Assembly (NCBI GenBank): GCA_020160935.1
Contig: JAIUPL010000015.1
Coordinates: 62,001-126,000, forward strand
Direction of reading: 5' to 3'
DNA length: 64,000 bases
From: Bacteroidota bacterium
GTDB lineage: Bacteria > Bacteroidota > Bacteroidia > Chitinophagales > Saprospiraceae
This document shows positions 8,022 to 17,234 of the stretch, piece by piece. The notes under the pieces are model-generated. The model searched no databases. It saw only the letters and a program-made list of their open reading frames with translations, and was not told the DNA's origin. The position numbers and the translations under genes were made by a program. The stretch's first letter is position 1. Every line of letters begins with the position of its first letter.

Positions 8022-9638
8022 TTATCCGGTAAAACTGGTCATCACATAAATGACAATTCCAACTACCACCACAGACACCACGATGTCCCAGACGCTGTAA
8101 CTGCCACGGTTGGATGCGACCTGTTCAGGGGTAAGGGTACCATACGTAAGGCCTGCGATGCTTTCGGGAGCGGGCGGCGGCGACAACAGGCTGGCAACCA
8201 CACAAACCACCACGGAAAACAGGAAAAACCAGGCGGCGAAAGTGAGGAAATTGCTGGCTGCAAAAGCATACAGGATACCGTCCTGCGGCAAAGCGCCCTT
8301 GCTCAATTCCAGTATCAGTCGGATAACGGCTACACCCAAACCAGCAATGAGCGTCGTCATGGCGCCCCTGCTGTTGATTCGTTTGGAAAAAATACCCAGC
8401 AGGAACACGGCCGTAATCGGCGGTGCAATGTATGCCTGCACCGACTGCAGGTATTCATACAATACGCCGGAAATGTTCTGCATAATTGGAATCCAGGCAA
8501 TCCCAAGAATAACCACGATGGTGGTGGCTACACGACCTACCCGCAGCAGGTCTTTTTCCGAGGTCTCCGGGCGCAGTTTTTTGTAAATATCCACTGTAAA
8601 CAAAGTGGAACAGGAGTTGAACACCGATGCCAGCGAACTCATCAAGGCGGCCAGCAAACCGGCGGCTACCAGGCCTTTCAGCCCGGCCGGCGTTTTTTGC
8701 ATCAGCAGGGTGGCAAACGCCTGGTCGGCAGTGTCCCATTGCAGTTCACCGCGGTTTTTCAGTGCCAAGGCTACAATTCCCGGAATCAGGAACAGAAATA
8801 CAGGCGTCAGTTTGAGGAAGCCGCCAAAAATAGCGCCCCGGCGGCCTTGTGTAATGTTGCGTGCTGCCAGCGTACGCTGCACAATATATTGATCCGTACA
8901 CCAGTACCATACACCCACAATGGTGCTCGTTACCACCAGGCTCGGCCAGGGAAACTGCGGGTCATCGGCCGGGCGCCACATATTGAGGTAGCCGGGTGGC
9001 AACGACGATTTCATGCCATCCCAACCCCCTACGGCGTTCAAGCCTACGAATGTCAGGGTGGCGGCTCCTATCAATAGTACAATGGTCTGCATAGCCTCTG
9101 TGTACACCACCGCGCGCATGCCGCCCAAAACGGTATAAAAGCCTGTGAGTATGACAGTTATAAGTGCTCCAAACCAAAAGTCGATGTGCAGAAGAGAAGA
9201 AATCACGATACCTCCGGCGTACACCGTCACCGACACTTTTGTCAGTACATAGGCCAGCAAGGAAAAAATACTCAGGAACCAGCGGGTTTGTGGACTGAAT
9301 CGTTTTTCCAGAAATTCGGGGGTGGTAAAAATGCCACTGCGCATGTAAAACGGCAGAAATACCCAACCCATGAGCAGTACGATCCAGGCATGAAGTTCGT
9401 AAATGAGCATGGGAATTTTTCCACCAGCGCCTGCGCCTGCAAGCCCGACCACGTGCTCGGAGCCAATATTGGAAGCAAAAATGGAGGCGCCCACTACAAA
9501 CCAGCCCATATTGCGGCCAGCGAGAAAGTAGTCTTCGGTGTTTTCGTTTTTTCGGGTCATTACCCACACGGCTATGCCAATGAGGGTGAGGAAATAAGCG
9601 GCGATAACAATCCAGTCCAGGGTAGCAAAACTTGCCAT
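8022..9638 (-). CDS. sodium:solute symporter, probably for hexuronate or sugar uptake
   Basis: 538 residues with about 13-14 hydrophobic segments, in the SSS family close to the vSGLT-type sugar transporters. Typical family sequences are ASNIGSEHVVGLAGAGA near residue 55-70 and LASVFNSCSTLFTVDIYKKLRPE near residue 340-365, the region of the second sodium site. It is placed 20 bases upstream of uxaC and downstream of the SDR gene in the same direction. Uptake of glucuronate or a related product is therefore a reasonable inference, although the family also moves glucose, galactose and others. Confidence 0.85.
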   Translation of the reverse strand: MASFATLDWIVIAAYFLTLIGIAVWVMTRKNENTEDYFLAGRNMGWFVVGASIFASNIGSEHVVGLAGAGAGGKIPMLIYELHAWIVLLMGWVFLPFYMRSGIFTTPEFLEKRFSPQTRWFLSIFSLLAYVLTKVSVTVYAGGIVISSLLHIDFWFGALITVILTGFYTVLGGMRAVVYTEAMQTIVLLIGAATLTFVGLNAVGGWDGMKSSLPPGYLNMWRPADDPQFPWPSLVVTSTIVGVWYWCTDQYIVQRTLAARNITQGRRGAIFGGFLKLTPVFLFLIPGIVALALKNRGELQWDTADQAFATLLMQKTPAGLKGLVAAGLLAALMSSLASVFNSCSTLFTVDIYKKLRPETSEKDLLRVGRVATTIVVILGIAWIPIMQNISGVLYEYLQSVQAYIAPPITAVFLLGIFSKRINSRGAMTTLIAGLGVAVIRLILELSKGALPQDGILYAFAASNFLTFAAWFFLFSVVVCVVASLLSPPPAPESIAGLTYGTLTPEQVASNRGSYSVWDIVVSVVVVGIVIYVMTSFTG

Positions 9639-9795
9639 AAAAGTTAGTTTACAGGGAAGCCAGCCCCAGCGAGGCTTCGGAAAGATGTTTTCGTACCGAA
9701 CTGGGGTTCGGCGATGTCATACTTTTAGAGATTTTTTTTGGCCGTGCTAAAAGTAGTCGAATAATTGTTCTGCGTATGTTTTCAAATACAACATT

Positions 9796-10590
9796 TTAAA
9801 ACCCAATGGAATTTCCGCCGTCTACAGGCAATGAAACACCCGTGATATAACGCGCCGCATCCGAAGCCAGAAAAACAGCGGCCCAGCCAATGTCTTCCGG
9901 CTGGCCGAAATACCCGATGGGCGTGCGGTCGAGTGCCTTGTGCATGCGATCGGGGTCGCTGCTCATAGCGGTGCGCATCATGCTGGTTTCAATAAATCCC
10001 GGAGCGATGGCATTCACCCGAACATGGAACCGGGAGAATTCGGAAGCCAGCACCCGCACCATGCCTTCCACACCCGATTTGGAGGCAGCATACGCCACTA
10101 CCCTGTCGAGACCATAATAGGCAGCCATGGAAGAAATCATGATAATGGAACCGGAACTGCGCTCTACCATCCTGCGCGCACATGCACGTGTCAGCGCAAA
10201 TACCGCCTGCAAATTGGTGTGGATAATGCGCTGAAAATCATCGTCGCTCACCTCCAGCGCCGGTTTTTTCATGTTGATGCCGGCATTGTTGATCAAAATA
10301 TCGATGGAGCCAAAATCAGCCTCCAGGCCCTCGATCAGCCCCTCCAGCGTGTCCAGTTGCGTCACGTCGTTCACCCGGTAGGCGGCGCGTTCGCCCAAAC
10401 TGGCTACGGCTTCTTTCAAGGGTTCTTCCCGTCGGCCGGTAATGATCACCTGCGCGCCTGCCGCCTGCAAGCATCGGGCAATATCAAAGCCTATACCACT
10501 GCCGCCTCCGGTAATCAGGGCAGTTTTTCCCTGTAATGAAAAGGTTGACGGGAATTGCCTGGTCTGTGTGGTTGGTTGCTCGTTTTTCAT
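9796..10590 (-). CDS. SDR-family oxidoreductase, candidate fructuronate reductase
   Basis: 264 residues from the ATG at 10590 (MKNEQPTT); an ATG five codons upstream (10605) is possible. It is a classical short-chain dehydrogenase: GGGSGIGF cofactor loop, NNAG, catalytic Ser in ISSMAA, and YAASK. The closest functional classes are gluconate 5-dehydrogenase/KduD and the SDR-type D-mannonate oxidoreductase known from Bacillus (YjmF/UxuB). It lies 157 bases upstream of the symporter-uxaC pair, and no long-chain UxuB is visible. I infer that it may reduce fructuronate to mannonate after UxaC. KduD-like activity is the main alternative. Confidence 0.8.
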   Translation of the reverse strand: MKNEQPTTQTRQFPSTFSLQGKTALITGGGSGIGFDIARCLQAAGAQVIITGRREEPLKEAVASLGERAAYRVNDVTQLDTLEGLIEGLEADFGSIDILINNAGINMKKPALEVSDDDFQRIIHTNLQAVFALTRACARRMVERSSGSIIMISSMAAYYGLDRVVAYAASKSGVEGMVRVLASEFSRFHVRVNAIAPGFIETSMMRTAMSSDPDRMHKALDRTPIGYFGQPEDIGWAAVFLASDAARYITGVSLPVDGGNSIGF

Positions 10591-10630
10591 GCTTAATATG
10601 GGCATTACAGGTTTGGTGACTATTTTGTAT

Positions 10631-10705
10631 TAACTATCCACAGATTGTACTCCACTGTTGGAATGGGCTCCAATACAACAATAGAGTACCATATGCGGAT
10701 AGTCA
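10631..10705. promoter_or_regulatory. motif R inverted pair upstream of the SDR gene
   Basis: Plus-strand TAACTATCCACAGATTGTAC at 10631-10650 faces its inverted copy at 10686-10705 (minus strand TGACTATCCGCATATGGTAC). The same motif occurs upstream of the GH43 gene (13756-13775) and upstream of the PhlG/FAD gene (19451-19470, with an inverted copy at 19706-19728). In all three places a plus-oriented copy is nearest the minus-strand start codon. It could be an operator or the terminal repeat of a small element. Confidence 0.6.
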
Positions 10706-10735
10706 TTTTTTTAAATGTTTTACACATTACTTCAC

Positions 10736-12691
10736 TTACCATTCATCCGTACGAAACGGCGAAGCCGGCAATCCTTCCCGGTTTATCAGATTCGCATCGG
10801 CCGGGTTGTCGGCCCAGGCATACCGAACGGCGACAGGGTGTAACACAGCAGGGCATTCCAGGATGACCCGCCTGCCATCCAGCCGTGCCTCTGCCCAGTA
10901 AAAATGCCGATCCGGCCCGGCCAGCGCAAATCCTTTTAATGCGCTGCCACCACGTATGGCAAGTCCGCTGCCCCCCGGGTCGAATTCCAGTACGGCTTTC
11001 CCTTCGGAAAAAGTGGATTTCAGGAGTGCTGGGCCATTGCACACTACTTTTGAATCTTTGTACGCCACGCGTTGTGCCAGCAAGGCCAGGCGTCGGCCCA
11101 CTTCCTTTTTGTTCAACGGGTGAATGTCGTTCCACTCGCCAATGTCGATGGCAACGGCCATGCCGGTTTGGGGCAATGACAGCGTTTTGCGTTGCGACTC
11201 GCGCAACCTGGCCCAGTCGCTTTCACCCGGTTCAGGTCGGGTTTCCAAAAAATTGGCTAACTGCACAAATAAAAACGGAAAATCGCCCTGCCCCCAATGT
11301 ACTCGCCAGTCGCGAATCATAGCAGGGAACAATTTTTCATATTCCGCCGCCCGCCGGGTATTGCCTTCTCCCTGGTACCAGATGACGCCTTTGATGCGGT
11401 AATTCAGCAAAGGATGCAGCATCGCATTGAACAGCCCCGTCGGTTTCCAGCGAATAAATGTTTGCGGCGCCAGGGGCTCCATCGCAGCGCCCAGTCGGTA
11501 TTGCCAGGGGCCACGCAGATCGATCGTGTCGCCGTTTGCTATCAATTCGTACGGTTTGTCGAGCACAAAACCGCCCTCGCCGGAATTGTTGATGACCCGC
11601 ACCACGAGGCTGTTCTCGCCTTCTTTCAGCACCTTTTCCGGCACCTGATACCAGCGCGGCGGGTATTTGTAACTCGTAGTTCCTACCAGCACGCCATTGA
11701 GATATACCGAATCGGCATCCACAATGCACCCGAGGTTGAGAAAAGCCGGTTTCCCCGACATAGAAGCAGGCGCCTGTATGTTTTTTCGGAACCAGACCAC
11801 GCCATTCACCGGACCGAGTTCGGTTTTTGACCAGTAACCAGGCACCTGCATGGTTTTCCAGGCAGAAAAATCCTGTGTGTCTTGCAACCATGAACCCTTC
11901 GGATCGACATATCCGGCGTCTTTTTTGCGCAAGGAAGCGTACCAGTTGGCAGATCGTTCGCGGTCGGCCCGTTCGATGTTCTGGATAAGCACCGTGTCTT
12001 TGAATGTCGCCGCTTCGGCAGCCAGATCGGGAAAGGCTTTCAAGGCTGATTCAGACATCCATGCTTCGGCGGGTGAGCCACCCAGGCTGGAATTGATCAG
12101 GCCGATCGGTACATGGTATTTTTCATACAGGTTTTGTGCAAAAAAATAGGCTACGGCGGAAAAATCCAACACAGTTTGGGGGGTCAGCGCTTTCCAGGCG
12201 CTCGCGCGAAGGTCTGCTTGCGGGGTGTTGAAATCGAAACGTTGCGGCACCTCGAACAGTCGGATTGCCGGATTGTCGGCAGCGGCCATTTCTTTTTCAT
12301 AACGGGGCCGAACGCGGCGCATTTTCAATTCCATATTCGACTGGCCGGAACAAACCCATACCTCGCCGATCATAATATCGGACACGAGGATTTCATTGGT
12401 TCCGCGCACCCGCATTTGAAATGGCCCGCCTGCTGTTTGCGGTGCGATATTTACCTGCCACTTGCCGTCCGAATCTGTCTTTGCCGGGTATTTTTTTCCT
12501 TTAAATTCTACTACAACCGACTCGTCGGGGTTTGCCCAGCCCCACACCACCAGCTGCGTATTGCGTTGCAGCACCATGCCGTCGCTGATCAGCCGGGGCA
12601 GGCGCACCTGGGCCTGCAAGGGGTGTTGCAAAGCCGACAGGATAAGGAGTAACAGCAACATTGCCGCCAACCGTGTGGTATGGTTGCTCAT
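10736..12691 (-). CDS. sialate O-acetylesterase family esterase, probably acetyl-xylan side-chain removal
   Basis: 651 residues with a signal peptide (MLLLLLILSALQHPLQA) and so exported. The SASA domain motif with the catalytic serine is at GEVWVCSGQSNMELK (residues about 112-126), and GVIWYQGEGNTRRA forms the second conserved block near 440. Between them is a beta-sandwich insert (WYQVPEKVLKEGENSLVVRV), as in other two-domain members of this family. The 3-base gap to the GH43 gene upstream means the two are translated from one mRNA. In a xylan locus such esterases usually remove acetyl groups from the backbone or side chains, so that role is inferred here rather than sialate metabolism. Confidence 0.85.
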   Translation of the reverse strand: MSNHTTRLAAMLLLLLILSALQHPLQAQVRLPRLISDGMVLQRNTQLVVWGWANPDESVVVEFKGKKYPAKTDSDGKWQVNIAPQTAGGPFQMRVRGTNEILVSDIMIGEVWVCSGQSNMELKMRRVRPRYEKEMAAADNPAIRLFEVPQRFDFNTPQADLRASAWKALTPQTVLDFSAVAYFFAQNLYEKYHVPIGLINSSLGGSPAEAWMSESALKAFPDLAAEAATFKDTVLIQNIERADRERSANWYASLRKKDAGYVDPKGSWLQDTQDFSAWKTMQVPGYWSKTELGPVNGVVWFRKNIQAPASMSGKPAFLNLGCIVDADSVYLNGVLVGTTSYKYPPRWYQVPEKVLKEGENSLVVRVINNSGEGGFVLDKPYELIANGDTIDLRGPWQYRLGAAMEPLAPQTFIRWKPTGLFNAMLHPLLNYRIKGVIWYQGEGNTRRAAEYEKLFPAMIRDWRVHWGQGDFPFLFVQLANFLETRPEPGESDWARLRESQRKTLSLPQTGMAVAIDIGEWNDIHPLNKKEVGRRLALLAQRVAYKDSKVVCNGPALLKSTFSEGKAVLEFDPGGSGLAIRGGSALKGFALAGPDRHFYWAEARLDGRRVILECPAVLHPVAVRYAWADNPADANLINREGLPASPFRTDEW

Positions 12692-12694
12692 GAA

Positions 12695-13735
12695 TTAGCG
12701 ATATGCTTCAATGGTTTGAATGGTGCCGTCGGCGTTGTATTTCAGTTCGGTTACTTTGACGTTGCGCAGGTGCGTTTTGCCCGACAACTGTACGTCGTGG
12801 TAGAACAGGTACCATTTCCCTTTGATTTCCACGATGGAATGGTGGTTGGTCCAGCCTTGCACCGGCTTCAGCACGATGCCTTTGTAAGTGAAGGGGCCGT
12901 AAGGGCTGTCGCCGATAGCATAGCACAGGTTGTGGGTGTCACCCGTGGAATAGGAAAAGTAATATTTACCGTTGTAGCGGTGCATCCAAGCGGCTTCGAA
13001 AAAGCGTTTGTCATTGTTGCTTTCCAGAAACAGGTTGCCTTTTTCGTCCAGAATGCGCACTTCCTTTATCGGCTCAGCAAAACCCTTCATGTCGGGCGTG
13101 AGTTTGGCGATGCGCGGCAGGATTGCCGTTTCATTGGGTTTGCGGAGTATGGCCTGAGCATGGTAGGTGTTGTTGTCCCAACGCTGCAATTGTCCGCCCC
13201 AGATACCACCGAAATACATGTAGTAAGTGCCATCGGTATCTTTAAAAACGCAAGGATCGATGCTATAACTGCCTTCCATCGGCTGTGGTTCGGCCTTGAA
13301 AGGGCCTTCGGGTTTGCTGCTGGTGGCCACCCCGATCCGGAACACATCCTTTTTGTCTTTTACCGGAAAATAGAGGTAATACGTACCATCCTTGTACGCT
13401 GCATCAGTGGCCCAGAGTTGGCGGCCAGCCCAGGGAATATTGCGAATATCGAGCGCTACGCCGTGGTCTTTCACCTTGCCTCCTACCTTTTTCATGGAAA
13501 GAATGTGGTAGTCTTTCATGTCGAAATGACCGCCTTCATCGTCTTCCTTCGCGCCCGATTCAATGTCGTGGGAAGGGTAAATGTAAATTCGTCCTCCAAA
13601 CACATGCGCCGAGGGATCGGCCGTGTAAATGTGCGAAACGAGGGGTTGAGAAATGAGCTTTTTATTGCTGTCATTCTGTGCATGTAAAATGCAGGAAAAA
13701 GCCAACAACATATTCAAAAACAAAATTTTACGCAT
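12695..13735 (-). CDS. glycoside hydrolase family 43 enzyme (arabinofuranosidase or xylosidase)
   Basis: 346 residues from the ATG at 13735 (MRKILFLNMLLAFSCILHA), which opens a signal peptide. An upstream in-frame ATG at 13780 would cross motif R. It is a five-bladed propeller enzyme of GH43: the catalytic base is the Asp of YTADPSAHVF, the pKa-modulating Asp lies in YSIDPCVFKD, and the acid is the Glu of RFFEAAWMHRYNGKYY. GH43 members cut arabinofuranose or xylose from xylan and arabinan; the sequence alone does not tell which. It is co-transcribed with the esterase, which starts 3 bases after its stop. Confidence 0.88.
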   Translation of the reverse strand: MRKILFLNMLLAFSCILHAQNDSNKKLISQPLVSHIYTADPSAHVFGGRIYIYPSHDIESGAKEDDEGGHFDMKDYHILSMKKVGGKVKDHGVALDIRNIPWAGRQLWATDAAYKDGTYYLYFPVKDKKDVFRIGVATSSKPEGPFKAEPQPMEGSYSIDPCVFKDTDGTYYMYFGGIWGGQLQRWDNNTYHAQAILRKPNETAILPRIAKLTPDMKGFAEPIKEVRILDEKGNLFLESNNDKRFFEAAWMHRYNGKYYFSYSTGDTHNLCYAIGDSPYGPFTYKGIVLKPVQGWTNHHSIVEIKGKWYLFYHDVQLSGKTHLRNVKVTELKYNADGTIQTIEAYR

Positions 13736-13755
13736 ATTATTTATTTTAAAAAAAA

Positions 13756-13775
13756 TGACATTCCGCATATTGTAC
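13756..13775. promoter_or_regulatory. motif R site upstream of GH43
   Basis: Plus-strand TGACATTCCGCATATTGTAC, 20 bases before the GH43 start codon. Matches the sites at 10631-10705 and 19451-19728 (consensus about TGACNWWCCGCATATNGTA). No clear inverted partner is seen here. Confidence 0.55.
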
Positions 13776-13861
13776 CCCATCGGTTTTTGCTGTTAGCGAG
13801 GACCCCAACAGCGGCATTTCGTCGCAAATCGAGCACAAATTTTGAACTGGATTAGGTTTTA

Positions 13862-13920
13862 TGACAACAACAGCCAGAGCGAAAGGAGCGGTAGTATGGG
13901 CTTTAGCCCATACTACCGCT
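13862..13920. repeat. family B element, short copy
   Basis: CAACAACAGCCAGAGCGAAAGG followed by the perfect palindrome GCGGTAGTATGGGCTTTAGCCCATACTACCGC, given here in two parts: GCGGTAGTATGGGCTT and its complement AAGCCCATACTACCGC share the centre. The flank matches the right end of the long copy at 60.3 kb (CAACAATAGCCAAGCG). It lies between the GH67 stop and the GH43 start and may also end the GH67 transcript. Confidence 0.7.
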
Positions 13921-13943
13921 TGGCAAATCTCACTTCTTTAGGT

Positions 13944-16031
13944 TTATTTCAACTGATACCACGCCACGATTTTTTTCATGTCTTCCAGCGTACGCTCCGG
14001 CGCTTTGTACGGCGCCGGTATTGGCATGCGCGAATACGTCTGGAAATACAGCACACAGGCGTCGCGCCAGTTGAGCGCTTCGCGGTGCTGTGCTGCCAGC
14101 CGTCCCGCTACATCGGCAAACATCTCGGCATCTACCCAGGGCTGGATGCGCGCCCACTGGGCTTGCATCCTGGCTACTTCTTCCACGCCGCGATAGTAAC
14201 GTGTGCAGAGTTCATCCCAAAGCGTATTTCCAGTTGACAGGCGTTTGTTCCACCCGACATGGTGAAACCACAGCAAATAGTTGAGGTCACACGTTTCCGG
14301 TTTTTCCCATGATTGTTTTACTTCCGGTCGGTACAATGCGAGTGAATTGTTTCCAGTAGCCGTCCGGTCAAAACCCAGGCCGACAGAATCGGCGCGGTGG
14401 TAGTACACAGAAGTCCAGTCGGGGCGTGCGCTTTTTTCCAGCCAGGGTTCGGGGCCGAAATGAATGCCCTGTCCCATGATGTGGTGCAGCCCGAGCGGGG
14501 TGGTAAAATCCACGTATATCTGCCTGGATTTCAACAAAATATCTTTGATAATGGCCACTGCTTCGGGTCGTTTGGTCCAGGTCATCCGTATCCATTCGTC
14601 GGCAATGTCGGCTTCTCCGAGCGTATGATCCCAGGCCAGTCGGCCGAAAGCGTACCAGTTGGCCTGGCTCATCAGGTGGCCGGTCCAGTTGCGGTCGGAG
14701 CCTGTATTGGCCACCCCGGCCATGGCAGTAATGGAATACGCATGCACCGACCCATCGACTATGCGGGCCACGGTAGCGCCTTTCCCCTTGGCATAGGTAT
14801 CTGATTCGAGGCATTCTTTGTACAAAGAGGCTTGATACACCAGGTTGGTGGAAAAGCCTAGGTATTCCTGCGTTATCTGAAATTCCAGGGCCAGCGGCGT
14901 GTGCGGCATGGCGCCCAAAATCGGGTGAAAAGGTTCGCGTGGCTGGAAGTCGATCGGACCGTTTTTTACCTGTACGATCACATTGGAAGCAAAAAGGCCG
15001 TCCAGGGGTTTGAATTCGTTGTAGGCTTCGCGGAATCGGTCGCCTCGTGGATCCGGACTGTACACAAATGCCCGCCAGATCACCCGTCCGCCGTGCGGCT
15101 TTAAGGCTTCGGCCAGCATATTGGCGCCGTCGGCATGGGTGCGGCCGTATTCTTGCGGGCCGGGCTCGCCTTCCGAGTTGGCTTTCACCAGAAATCCGCC
15201 GAAATCAGGGATGTATCGGTACACTTCTTCGGTTTTTTCCCGCCACCACTGGCGCACTTGTGGGTCGAGGGGATCGGAGGTCGTCAGGCCACTCAGTATT
15301 TTGGGTGATGCAAAATTAATGGACAAAAACACCTGAATGCCATACGGACGGAACACATCGGCCAAAGCCTTTACTTTTTGCAGGTATTCCGCTGTCAGAA
15401 AACGGGCGCTGGCATTTACATTGTTGACTGCCACGGCATTGATGCCGATGGATGCGTTGGCGCGGGCGTAGTCAGTGTAGCGCGGGTCGATCACTTCGGG
15501 CAGTTCGTACCATTTCCACAACGACGCGCCTGCATAGCCGCGTTCGATAGTGCCCAGCGGATTGTCCCAGTGGTTGAGCATGCGCAACTGAACCTTGGGC
15601 GATTCGGAGATGGGAAGTTTGGAAATGGCTTGCCCCGTTTGTATCAGCCGAAGCAGCGTGAATGCGCCATAAAGAATACCTCGGTCGCTGCCGCCCGACA
15701 CCAGCAAATTTCCGCCTTTTAATTCGATGCGAAAACCTTCATCCGGCAAATGCTGGTCGCGAAGCAGGCGGATTCCGCCGGTTTTTCGGCCAGCAATGGC
15801 TGGTTTTGCACCCAGCATTCCCTCAAATCCTCGCAGCAATTCCGTTTTGGCCGCCATTTGTATGGAAGAAGAAGGTGTTTCCAAATCGACAAACCCAGCA
15901 AAACGCAGGTATTCCTTTCGCCTGGCAGCATCTTGTATGCGATCGTATTTCAGCCAAAGGCGATACCCGTCGTCGGCATGGGCATCGACTGAAAACAACA
16001 TGAGCAGCAGGAGGATATACTTGTTTGACAT
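13944..16031 (-). CDS. aguA: alpha-glucuronidase, glycoside hydrolase family 67
   Basis: 695 residues, the usual GH67 length, with a short signal peptide (KYILLLLMLFSVDAHA), so it acts in the periplasm or outside. GH67 enzymes remove (4-O-methyl)glucuronate from the non-reducing end of xylo-oligosaccharides. Family segments seen in order are DGYRLWLKYDRI at the N-terminus, SLWKWYELPEVIDPRYTDYARANASIGINA, GGFLVKANSEGEPGPQEYGRTHADGAN with a catalytic Glu, and DLNYLLWFHHVGWN...LWDELCTRYYRG near the end. It is the first gene of the minus-strand xylan run and is divergent from the LacI regulator. Its product feeds UxaC. Confidence 0.93.
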   Translation of the reverse strand: MSNKYILLLLMLFSVDAHADDGYRLWLKYDRIQDAARRKEYLRFAGFVDLETPSSSIQMAAKTELLRGFEGMLGAKPAIAGRKTGGIRLLRDQHLPDEGFRIELKGGNLLVSGGSDRGILYGAFTLLRLIQTGQAISKLPISESPKVQLRMLNHWDNPLGTIERGYAGASLWKWYELPEVIDPRYTDYARANASIGINAVAVNNVNASARFLTAEYLQKVKALADVFRPYGIQVFLSINFASPKILSGLTTSDPLDPQVRQWWREKTEEVYRYIPDFGGFLVKANSEGEPGPQEYGRTHADGANMLAEALKPHGGRVIWRAFVYSPDPRGDRFREAYNEFKPLDGLFASNVIVQVKNGPIDFQPREPFHPILGAMPHTPLALEFQITQEYLGFSTNLVYQASLYKECLESDTYAKGKGATVARIVDGSVHAYSITAMAGVANTGSDRNWTGHLMSQANWYAFGRLAWDHTLGEADIADEWIRMTWTKRPEAVAIIKDILLKSRQIYVDFTTPLGLHHIMGQGIHFGPEPWLEKSARPDWTSVYYHRADSVGLGFDRTATGNNSLALYRPEVKQSWEKPETCDLNYLLWFHHVGWNKRLSTGNTLWDELCTRYYRGVEEVARMQAQWARIQPWVDAEMFADVAGRLAAQHREALNWRDACVLYFQTYSRMPIPAPYKAPERTLEDMKKIVAWYQLK

Positions 16032-16092
16032 GCCGAAGAAATGAACCGGCGACTAACTGCGAGGTGGCCAAAAGTAAACGGTTTTTCAAAAA

Positions 16093-16106
16093 TGCAACCG
16101 ATTGCA
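16093..16106. promoter_or_regulatory. LacI-type operator between GH67 and the LacI regulator
   Basis: TGCAACCGATTGCA, a near-perfect 14-base palindrome with a central CG step, which is the hallmark of LacI/GalR operators. It is 62 bases upstream of the GH67 ATG and 93 bases upstream of the regulator ATG, in the shared divergent promoter region, so the regulator probably controls both itself and aguA. Confidence 0.7.
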
Positions 16107-16198
16107 TAGTATTATTTTTTCACTTTCGGCATACCTTTACCGGAAGCCAGGCAACAGGACGGCTCGGGAATGATTGACAGACAAGACATTAACCCTAC

Positions 16199-17221
16199 AT
16201 GGAGCGGAAAAAGAAAGAAGTCACGATTTACGACATTGCAGCGCAACTGAACGTATCGGCAGCCACCGTGAGCAGGGCTTTGCGGGATGATCCAGCCGTG
16301 AGCGCCCCTACCAAAAAAAAGATTTTTGAACTGGCGGAAGCGCACGGGTACCAGGCTAACCTGTTTGCCCGCAATTTGCGGCAGCAACAAACCCGAACCA
16401 TTGGCGTCATTGTACCGCGCCTAAACAGTTATTTCATGGCAACAGTCATTTCCGGTATTGAACACCTGGCCAATGAAGCGGGCTACAATTTGCTCATCAG
16501 CCAGTCGTCGGAACTTCCGGAACAGGAAAATGCGATTGTAAAAACCATGTTCAATAACCGTGTCGACGGGCTGCTGGTGTCATTGGCATACCCAACGGCC
16601 GACTTGCAGCATTTCAAACGTTTTTCCCAAAAACACATACCGGTTATCTTTTTCGACCGCACGCTGGAAAACAACATTTTTACCAATATCCGCATCGACA
16701 ACCAGCAGGCAGGGTACGATGCTACCCGGCATCTGCTTGAATTGGGCCGTCGGCGCATCCTGCACGTCAGCGTGTCGCATACGCACAATATTTACCGGGA
16801 CCGTTTCAATGGGTATGCGCAAGCCTTGCAGGAATTTCATATTCCGTTGGATAGGAACTATTTGTATCTGGATGACCTGTCGCTGGAAGCCGGCGCGCGC
16901 GCAGCACGGCATGCGCTGGAACTACCAGAGCGACCCGACGGGATTTTTGTTGCCAACGACAACTGCGCCGCAGGCTGCATGATGGCACTCAAAAAAGCCG
17001 GTATCCGTATTCCAGAAGACATTGCCCTTGTGGGTTTCAACGACGACCCGGTGTGCCAGATCGTGGAGCCCAACCTCACGAGCATCCACTACCCTGCCTA
17101 TGAAATGGGGAAAATGGCCGCGCACCACCTGTTTCGGCAGTTGGCGGCGGATGAAGCGCTGAGGACGACGAAGGTGGTGGGGTTGAGAGCAGAGTTGGTG
17201 GTGCGAGGGAGTTCAGGATAA
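16199..17221 (+). CDS. LacI family transcriptional regulator
   Basis: 340 residues. The N-terminal helix-turn-helix (YDIAAQLNVSAATVSRAL, residues 11-28) with the hinge helix after it is typical LacI/GalR. The rest is a periplasmic-binding-protein-like effector domain (IGVIVPRLNSYFMATVISGIE, DGLLVSLAYP, IPVIFFDR, GIFVANDNCAAGCMMALKKAG, IALVGFNDDP). It is divergent from the GH67 gene with a palindromic operator candidate between them. The effector is probably a glucuronate- or xylan-derived sugar, inferred from the neighbours. Repression versus activation cannot be told. Confidence 0.92.
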   Translation: MERKKKEVTIYDIAAQLNVSAATVSRALRDDPAVSAPTKKKIFELAEAHGYQANLFARNLRQQQTRTIGVIVPRLNSYFMATVISGIEHLANEAGYNLLISQSSELPEQENAIVKTMFNNRVDGLLVSLAYPTADLQHFKRFSQKHIPVIFFDRTLENNIFTNIRIDNQQAGYDATRHLLELGRRRILHVSVSHTHNIYRDRFNGYAQALQEFHIPLDRNYLYLDDLSLEAGARAARHALELPERPDGIFVANDNCAAGCMMALKKAGIRIPEDIALVGFNDDPVCQIVEPNLTSIHYPAYEMGKMAAHHLFRQLAADEALRTTKVVGLRAELVVRGSSG

Positions 17222-17234
17222 ATATGCCCCTCCC

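Noticed and set aside
7986-9077. Long plus-strand frame opposite the symporter
   Set aside because: His/Gln/Arg-rich composition typical of an antisense frame; the symporter on the other strand is clear.
16580-16912. Minus-strand frame within the LacI gene
   Set aside because: Antisense to the effector domain, without any motif of its own.
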